A stretch of 10,092 nt of DNA from an uncultured Collinsella sp. (GTDB lineage Bacteria; Actinomycetota; Coriobacteriia; Coriobacteriales; Coriobacteriaceae). Shown one piece after another: positions 5,979 through 10,092 of this stretch (position 1 is the stretch's first letter; each line of letters begins with the position of its first letter). A model generated the notes under the pieces. It was not told the origin of the DNA and made no database searches. It saw only the letters and a list, made by a program, of their open reading frames with translations. A program made the position numbers and the translations under genes. The stretch lies in assembly GCA_900546115.1 (NCBI GenBank), contig URBQ01000048.1, positions 1-10,092 on the forward strand. The letters are read 5' to 3'.

Positions 5979-6701
5979 CTATTTCTCGTCCGACTTATCG
6001 GTCTTAGCCGGAGCCTCGAAGCGATAGCCGACACCATGGACGGTGTAGAGCCACTTGGGCTTCTTGGGATCATCGCCCAGCTTGGCGCGAAGGTTCTTCA
6101 CGTGGCTATCGATGGTGCGCTCATAGCCCTCAAAGTCGTACCCAAGCACCTTCTCGACCAGCTCCATACGGTTGTAGACACGGCCGGGATGACGAGCAAG
6201 TGTGGTGAGCAGCTTGAACTCGGAAGCCGTCAGATCGACTTCCTTGCCCTCGACCAAGATCTTGTGGCCCGAAATATCGATGACCAGATCGCCGAAGTCG
6301 AGCACCTCGACGGCGGGCTCGTCGGCCTGGTGGGCACGGCGGAACAGAGCGCGAACGCGGGCGACGAGCTCGCGCGGCGAGAACGGCTTAATCAGATAGT
6401 CGTCGGCGCCGAGCTCAAGACCGATAATACGGTCCTCGATCTCGCCCTTAGCCGTCAGCATGATGATGGGGACATCCGAGGTATCGCGAATGGTGCGGCA
6501 AACGCGCTCGCCGGGGATCTTGGGGAGCATAAGGTCGAGCACGACCAGGTCGAACTGATGCTTCTCGAACTCCTCGATCGCGGACTGGCCGTCGCCGACG
6601 CCCACAACCCAGTAGCCTTCGCGCTCGAGATAGGCGGCGACGGCGTCACGGATTGCCTTCTCATCCTCGACCAGCAGAATCTTTTTTGCATCTGAAGCCA
6701 T
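5979..6701 (-). CDS. OmpR/PhoB-family DNA-binding response regulator
   Basis: This 240-residue transcription regulator is activated by phosphorylation, presumably by the adjacent kinase. The receiver domain (about 7-120) has the acidic pair Glu12-Asp13, phospho-acceptor Asp56 in VVLDLMLP, Thr83 and Lys105 in LIKPF. The C-terminal winged helix (about 131-230) has LTASEFKLL, the recognition-helix region RTIDSHVKNLRAKLGD and the end motif YTVHGVGYRF. The ATG at 6701 has GGGGGG seven bases upstream; a TTG seven codons earlier (6722) is less likely. The gene is the first of a two-gene operon with the kinase. A GC-rich inverted repeat and a possible -10 element lie upstream. Target genes cannot be read from the sequence; autoregulation is common in this family but only a guess here. 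Confidence 0.96.
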   Translation of the reverse strand: MASDAKKILLVEDEKAIRDAVAAYLEREGYWVVGVGDGQSAIEEFEKHQFDLVVLDLMLPKIPGERVCRTIRDTSDVPIIMLTAKGEIEDRIIGLELGADDYLIKPFSPRELVARVRALFRRAHQADEPAVEVLDFGDLVIDISGHKILVEGKEVDLTASEFKLLTTLARHPGRVYNRMELVEKVLGYDFEGYERTIDSHVKNLRAKLGDDPKKPKWLYTVHGVGYRFEAPAKTDKSDEK

Positions 6702-6740
6702 AACACGGCCCCCCTGTCTCAATTAGCTAAGAACAAGCCC

Positions 6741-6795
6741 ATTCTAACGCACCTGAGCCCGCCGGATGCCGCTATGACGCGGCAGCTCGGCGGGC
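6741..6795 (-). promoter_or_regulatory. GC-rich inverted repeat and possible -10 upstream of the response regulator
   Basis: GCCCGCC (6757-6763) pairs with GGCGGGC (6789-6795), and inside it TGCCGC (6767-6772) pairs with GCGGCA (6779-6784) around a six-base loop. This makes a strong hairpin with small internal loops. On the minus strand it is followed by TAGAAT (complement of 6741-6746), a 5-of-6 match to a -10 hexamer about 40 bases before the regulator start; no good -35 is visible. With no T run, the hairpin is a poor intrinsic terminator for the lipoprotein gene. It could be a Rho-independent remnant, a transcript-end stabiliser or an operator. The remainder of the gap (6796-6854) shows nothing definite. 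Confidence 0.4.
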
Positions 6796-6854
6796 GGTGC
6801 TCACAATTACAACGCGTTTATTCCCCTGTTGGCGCCTTTTTAACCCCTCTAAAA

Positions 6855-8066
6855 TTAAAGAGAGAACAGGCGTGCAGTGACCGTCTCTGGTATACCCTGG
6901 CTGTTGCGCACCGTGGCGTACGTAAGGAATGAGTCCGATTTTCCCGCCGTAGCTGGATAATCGCCATATTCCAAAGCGCGGTCGGGCGACAGCAGCGAGC
7001 CATAGGTCTTGGCAGAGGTGTCGATCAGGAAATGCGACGCCTGTACCTTAACAAGGTATTTATTCTTCTTGCCAGCCGCACATGCGAGCGGCTCGCGTGA
7101 CAGGAAGAGGTACGGCCCTCCCTCATTACCGATATACGTGCCCATATTGCCCAAGCTGCCCACGCCACTATAGGCCGCCTCGATAGAAAACACGAAGGTA
7201 TCGCCCATATATACGGCCTCGAAAGGCGAAACTGACGAAGGGAGGACCAGCTGGGCACGCTTGGTGTTGTTGCCGTCGGTCAGATCGATTGCCGTTATGC
7301 CGTAGTAGACGCCCTCGTCGTTGCGGACACGCGGCGAGATGGTCAAAATGCCGTCGCTCGCGCGCGGGGCCGATGCAAAGCGGCCCGTCGATTTCCAAAT
7401 TGCCTCGGCCTTGGATTCATCAAGCGAGCGACGATAGCAAAACGAATCACTACTCGTTTTATTGCCGCCTGCCGAAGGCATTTTATACCAGATAACTGAT
7501 GACCCGAACGCCGTAAACAGGGGCGGATCATAGTCCTTGCCACCTCGATCGAGCTCAACCACATCGCCAGAGAGCGAAGCGCCCGACAGATTTTGAGCGT
7601 AGAGTTTCCACGATGAATTGGCAAAGTTCATCTCAACCCACGCGAATACGCCGTCGCCGGCACGGACATCGTAGAATGCATATCCCGTGCCCTCGATAGG
7701 ATCCTCGATTAATGTGGTAAGCGAGCCATCGCCCAGGTTAAGCACACCGAGTGTGTTGGCGTGCAGTGCCGATGCGGGCGCCATCATCGCCGCGGCGTAA
7801 TCGCCGTCGCAGTAGTACAGCAGCGTACCCAGAGGCAGCGTCCACGACGCCGCCGGCTCAAGATCGATGTCGACTGCCTCGTACTCATCCGTAATCGAGA
7901 TGATTTTGGAATCGTCCTTGATAACCTGCGGCTCGCCGGCAGCATCATCGCTGGTACCCGGTTTTTTCGAGCATCCGGCAAGCACCGTGGCAGCGCCCGC
8001 GGCAGCCCCACCGAGTACAAAGCCGCGACGCGATATTCCGTTCTTGATGTGATCGGCGATACCCAT
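6855..8066 (-). CDS. Tat-exported lipoprotein, unknown function
   Basis: The N-terminus is a twin-arginine lipoprotein signal. It has the n-region MGIADHIKNG, the Tat motif SRRGFV (12-17), an Ala/Gly-rich hydrophobic segment and the lipobox LAGC with Cys32 as the lipidated residue, so the mature protein should sit on the outer face of the cytoplasmic membrane. The following Asp/Lys-rich linker (33-60) precedes a 340-residue globular part. That part is rich in beta-prone segments with recurring Gly-Asp turns (GDGSLTTL, GDGVFAW, DGILTIS, YGDYPAT), which suggests a beta-propeller-like fold. This is a visual impression, not a family hit. No catalytic motif was recognised. The ATG overlaps the TAA of the upstream TSCPD gene (TAATG), so translation is probably coupled. 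The next genes downstream encode a two-component system, a possible sensory partner by proximity only. Confidence 0.85.
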   Translation of the reverse strand: MGIADHIKNGISRRGFVLGGAAAGAATVLAGCSKKPGTSDDAAGEPQVIKDDSKIISITDEYEAVDIDLEPAASWTLPLGTLLYYCDGDYAAAMMAPASALHANTLGVLNLGDGSLTTLIEDPIEGTGYAFYDVRAGDGVFAWVEMNFANSSWKLYAQNLSGASLSGDVVELDRGGKDYDPPLFTAFGSSVIWYKMPSAGGNKTSSDSFCYRRSLDESKAEAIWKSTGRFASAPRASDGILTISPRVRNDEGVYYGITAIDLTDGNNTKRAQLVLPSSVSPFEAVYMGDTFVFSIEAAYSGVGSLGNMGTYIGNEGGPYLFLSREPLACAAGKKNKYLVKVQASHFLIDTSAKTYGSLLSPDRALEYGDYPATAGKSDSFLTYATVRNSQGIPETVTARLFSL

Positions 8067-8329
8067 TAGGCGATCTCGGCGCGAGCGGCCTCGATAGCGC
8101 GCGTAAGCTGGTCGGCGCAGGAGGTCTTTTTCATACCGCAGGTATTACCGGCGAGAACCTCGATTACCCGATCGGCAGGAGCACCCTCGACCAGCCTGGA
8201 GATGGCCTTGAGGTTACCATCGCAGCCGCCGGTAAACTCAACGCCCATCACCTTGTTGCCGTCATCGGAAAGGTCAAGGTGAATATTGCGAGCACACACG
8301 CCCTGAGGCTTGTAATCAAACGAAATCAT
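8066..8329 (-). CDS. Small four-cysteine TSCPD-domain protein
   Basis: The 87-residue protein fits the stand-alone TSCPD family (TIGR03905-like, PF12637), whose members resemble the C-terminal domain of some ribonucleotide reductases and have no proven function. The four conserved cysteines are Cys12 (GVCARN), Cys36 (TGGCDGNL), Cys64 (NTCGMK) and Cys71 (TSCADQL), likely a metal site, though this is inferred. Family hallmarks GGCDGNLKAISRLVEG and the GNTCGMKKTSCADQL ending are intact, and the length is typical. The ATG at 8329 has a strong AGGGGA a few bases upstream. It is the first gene of a pair with the Tat lipoprotein and overlaps that gene by one base. There is no signal peptide, so it should be cytosolic, which makes its coupling with an exported lipoprotein odd. 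Confidence 0.9.
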   Translation of the reverse strand: MISFDYKPQGVCARNIHLDLSDDGNKVMGVEFTGGCDGNLKAISRLVEGAPADRVIEVLAGNTCGMKKTSCADQLTRAIEAARAEIA

Positions 8330-8363
8330 GCGATCCCCTCTCAGAATGTTATTCGAGACGACT

Positions 8364-8390
8364 ATTATCCCCGTCTTTCCCTAAATGCAA
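8364..8390 (-). promoter_or_regulatory. Possible promoter of the TSCPD / lipoprotein pair
   Basis: On the minus strand GATAAT (complement of 8364-8369) is a 5-of-6 match to a -10 hexamer, placed about 35 bases before the TSCPD start. TTGCAT (complement of 8385-8390) is a weak -35 with a short 15-base spacer. The position is right for a new transcript after the purB terminator. Expression control beyond this cannot be read. Confidence 0.4.
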
Positions 8391-8393
8391 CGA

Positions 8394-8431
8394 GGCGCTT
8401 TGCCGGCAACACACATTACCAGCAAAGCGCC
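8394..8431 (-). terminator. Hairpin terminator downstream of purB
   Basis: GGCGCTTTGC (8394-8403) and GCAAAGCGCC (8422-8431) form ten perfect pairs around an 18-base loop, starting 26 bases after the purB stop. On the minus strand it is followed by TCGTTGCATTT, a discontinuous T-rich stretch, so termination may be partial or factor-assisted. It separates purB from the TSCPD/lipoprotein pair. Confidence 0.7.
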
Positions 8432-8457
8432 CTAAAAAGCTAACGTTATGCCCGAAC

Positions 8458-9804
8458 CTACTCGAAGCTCAGCTGCTCCAGACGATCAAAGACTGTGTCG
8501 ATACGGGTGAGGAAGTCCCACGGATCAAAAATCTCGTCGAGCTTCTCCTGACTGACGGTGCAGCGCGGGTCGGCCTCGAGACGCTCCTTAAAGGTGGGGC
8601 CGGAGACACAATCCTGTACCTCGTGCCAGGTTGCCATGGCGTTCTCCTGCACAATGGCGTACGCGTCCTCGCGGGTGATACCCGTGTCGACGAGGGCGAG
8701 CAGCACCTTGGAGGAGAAGATGAGGCCGCGGGTCTTATTGAGGTTGGCCATCATGCGAGCGGGATACAGCTGCAGGCCGTCGATAACGCGGATGAGGCAC
8801 TGGAACATGTGGTCGAGGGCAATGAAGCTATCGGCCTGGGCGACGCGCTCGGCAGAGGAGTGCGAAATGTCACGCTCGTGCCACAGGGCGACGTTATCGA
8901 AGGCGACCTGGGCGTTGGACTTCACGACGCGCGACAGGCCGCAGACCTTCTCCATGGTGATGGGGTTGCGCTTGTGCGGCATGGCTGAGCTGCCCTTTTG
9001 ACCCTTACGGAACGGTTCCTCGGCCTCGAGCGTATCGGTCTTCTGCAGATTGCGAACCTCGGTAGCGATGCGCTCGCAGGTGGCCGCGGTGGTGGCAAGA
9101 ACGCCGGCGAGGTAGGCGTGATGATCGCGGCTAATAACCTGCGTGGACAGCGGGTCGTGAACCAGGCCCAGGTGCTCGCAGACATATTCCTCAACAAACG
9201 GCTCGATGGAGCTGTACGTGCCGACAGCGCCCGAGATAGCACCGAAGGCAACATTCTTGCGGGCATCCTCAAGACGGTCCAGATCGCGCTTGAGCTCCCA
9301 GGCCCAAGAGCCAAACTTCATGCCGAAGGTCATCGGCTCGGCATGGATGCCATGAGTACGTCCGGCGCAGAGCGTGTTGCGCTCCTCGAAGGCACGACGC
9401 TTGCAGATCTCGCCGAGTTTCTTGACGTCCTCGATGATCAGGTCGCAGGCCTGGGTGAGCTGGTAGCACAGGGCCGTGTCGCCCAGATCGGAGCTGGTCA
9501 TGCCATAGTGAACCCAGCGGCTGGGCTTGGGGTCGCCCTCGGGAACATCGGCATCGATGTACTCCTTCATGTTGGTCAGGAAGGCAATGACGTCGTGGCG
9601 CGTGACTTCCTCGATCTCATCGACCTTCGCCTTCTCAAAGTTGGCATGGTCGCGGATCCACTGGGCCTCGTCTTTGGAAATACCGATCTTGCCGAGCTCC
9701 GCCTGGGCCTCGCAGGCCAGAACCTCGATTTCCTGCCAAATGGCGTACTTGTTCTCGAGGGAGAAAATGTGTCCCATCTCCGGGCGGGTATAGCGATCGA
9801 TCAT
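8458..9804 (-). CDS. purB: Adenylosuccinate lyase
   Basis: PurB removes fumarate from SAICAR to give AICAR and from adenylosuccinate to give AMP, so it acts right after PurC in IMP synthesis and again in AMP synthesis. The 448-residue cytosolic protein carries the fumarase/aspartase-superfamily signature GSSAMPHKRNP (271-281) in the flexible catalytic loop, with Ser272/Ser273 as catalytic serine candidates. It also has TRHDVIAF with His70, MTSSDLGDT (102-110) and GRTHGIHAEP with His151, a probable proton-transfer residue. Length and N-terminus (MIDRYTRPEMG...FSLENKY) match the family. The frame extends to an ATG at 9870, but AAGGAG lies five bases before the ATG at 9804 and homology starts there. 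The gene stands alone with its own upstream -10 element and downstream hairpin. It is on the same strand as purC but separated from it by the TSCPD/lipoprotein and two-component genes. Confidence 0.97.
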   Translation of the reverse strand: MIDRYTRPEMGHIFSLENKYAIWQEIEVLACEAQAELGKIGISKDEAQWIRDHANFEKAKVDEIEEVTRHDVIAFLTNMKEYIDADVPEGDPKPSRWVHYGMTSSDLGDTALCYQLTQACDLIIEDVKKLGEICKRRAFEERNTLCAGRTHGIHAEPMTFGMKFGSWAWELKRDLDRLEDARKNVAFGAISGAVGTYSSIEPFVEEYVCEHLGLVHDPLSTQVISRDHHAYLAGVLATTAATCERIATEVRNLQKTDTLEAEEPFRKGQKGSSAMPHKRNPITMEKVCGLSRVVKSNAQVAFDNVALWHERDISHSSAERVAQADSFIALDHMFQCLIRVIDGLQLYPARMMANLNKTRGLIFSSKVLLALVDTGITREDAYAIVQENAMATWHEVQDCVSGPTFKERLEADPRCTVSQEKLDEIFDPWDFLTRIDTVFDRLEQLSFE

Positions 9805-9848
9805 AGCGGCTCCTTTTTGGTTATTGGCACGTTGGTCGTAACCCAACC

Positions 9849-9854
9849 ATTGTA
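9849..9854 (-). promoter_or_regulatory. Possible -10 element of purB
   Basis: On the minus strand TACAAT lies about 45 bases before the purB start, within GGTACAATG, the same context as in the tRNA-Lys promoter. The region 17 bases upstream (CCCATA) is a poor -35, so the assignment is tentative. No PurR-type operator or riboswitch was recognised between it and the start codon. Confidence 0.4.
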
Positions 9855-9906
9855 CCGTGCGCAGGTGCAAGTATGGGCAGCAGGCATTAACCTAACATTT
9901 TGGAAT

Positions 9907-9961
9907 TGGAGCGGGCAACGGGACGTCCGCGTATTTGCTTCGCAAATCCGCACCGGCTTCA
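9907..9961. repeat. 55-bp repeat, first copy near right end
   Basis: Identical to 10038-10092, with divergence immediately to the left (t at 9906, g at 10037). It contains an imperfect hairpin, ATTTG/CAAAT flanked by GCG/CGC (about 9928-9950). No open frame of note crosses it. The spacing between copies is 131 bases, so this may be a tandem array or two copies of a dispersed intergenic element. Confidence 0.95.
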
Positions 9962-9967
9962 GGCGAG

Positions 9968-9994
9968 CCCCTCAGCTTCACGAAGCCGAAGGGG
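9968..9994. repeat. Hairpin between the two right-end repeat copies
   Basis: CCCCT (9968-9972) pairs with AGGGG (9990-9994), and inside it GCTT pairs with AAGC around CACG, with a two-base internal loop between the stems. On the plus strand it is followed by AAGACTTTG, which is not a terminator tail. The sequence is palindromic and non-coding, fitting a REP-like intergenic element. Confidence 0.55.
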
Positions 9995-10025
9995 AAGACT
10001 TTGTTGAATTAGCCGTCCCCATGTC

Positions 10026-10054
10026 TCCCGTGCCCGGTGGAGCGGGCAACGGGA
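10026..10054. repeat. Strong hairpin at the start of the second repeat copy
   Basis: TCCCGTGCCCG (10026-10036) pairs with CGGGCAACGGGA (10043-10054), giving eleven pairs with one bulged A around GTGGAG. The right arm belongs to the 55-bp repeat and the left arm to the spacer, so the first copy at 9907 has no matching left arm. That copy is therefore incomplete as a palindromic element. Confidence 0.6.
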
Positions 10055-10092
10055 CGTCCGCGTATTTGCTTCGCAAATCCGCACCGGCTTCA
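10038..10092. repeat. 55-bp repeat, second copy at window edge
   Basis: Identical to 9907-9961 and running to the last base, so its true right limit is unknown. As at the left edge, the match length is 55 bases. Confidence 0.95.

Noticed and set aside
6702..6722. TTG start for the response regulator
   Set aside because: The ATG at 6701 has a strong G-rich ribosome-binding site seven bases upstream and gives a normal receiver-domain N-terminus.
9805..9870. N-terminal extension of PurB
   Set aside because: A clear AAGGAG precedes the ATG at 9804, homology begins there, and the extension overlaps the candidate -10 element.
9907..10092. CRISPR array
   Set aside because: Only two copies of a 55-base repeat with a 76-base spacer are present, both are hairpin-rich, and no cas gene is seen.

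Overview
The window looks like a chromosomal piece of a moderately GC-rich actinobacterium, most likely a gut Coriobacteriia such as Collinsella. This is inferred from the gene repertoire and base composition; no search was possible. Every confident gene lies on the minus strand. Both ends are exact 55-base repeats of internal sequence, which looks like a draft contig that stopped at repeats.

Read in the direction of transcription (right to left), the layout is as follows. At the right edge (about 9890-10092) is a non-coding stretch of hairpin-forming repeat sequence with a 131-base period. Next is purB (adenylosuccinate lyase, 9804-8458), with its own -10 element and a hairpin terminator. 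A two-gene unit follows: a small four-cysteine TSCPD-domain protein (8329-8066), overlapping by one base a Tat-exported lipoprotein (8066-6855). After a GC-rich inverted repeat comes an OmpR/PhoB-type two-component pair, the response regulator (6701-5979) and then its histidine kinase (5967-4402). Then comes purC (SAICAR synthase, 4292-3405), directly abutted by a small two-helix membrane protein (3404-2829) and a strong terminator. An M29-family aminopeptidase (2739-1459) follows, and a tRNA-Lys(UUU) gene (1430-1358) whose promoter overlaps the aminopeptidase stop codon.

The left 1.3 kb differs. Downstream of the tRNA-Lys terminator lie a GC-rich run of three small hairpins, a 19-base exact copy of the tRNA-Lys 3' end, and an AT-rich gene for a TraX-family membrane protein (1158-361). 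The 55-base terminator-containing repeat bounds this segment on both sides. The tRNA 3'-end copy, the compositional jump and the flanking repeats suggest acquired DNA inserted beside a tRNA gene, although no integrase is visible.

PurC and PurB catalyse consecutive steps of IMP synthesis (SAICAR formation, then its cleavage to AICAR). The two-component system between them may respond to an envelope or extracellular signal, but nothing in the sequence names its stimulus. Most of the window is housekeeping sequence. The left-end tRNA-associated segment and the repeat-bounded ends deserve the most attention. I do not see a convincing new defence, biosynthetic or RNA-guided system here.
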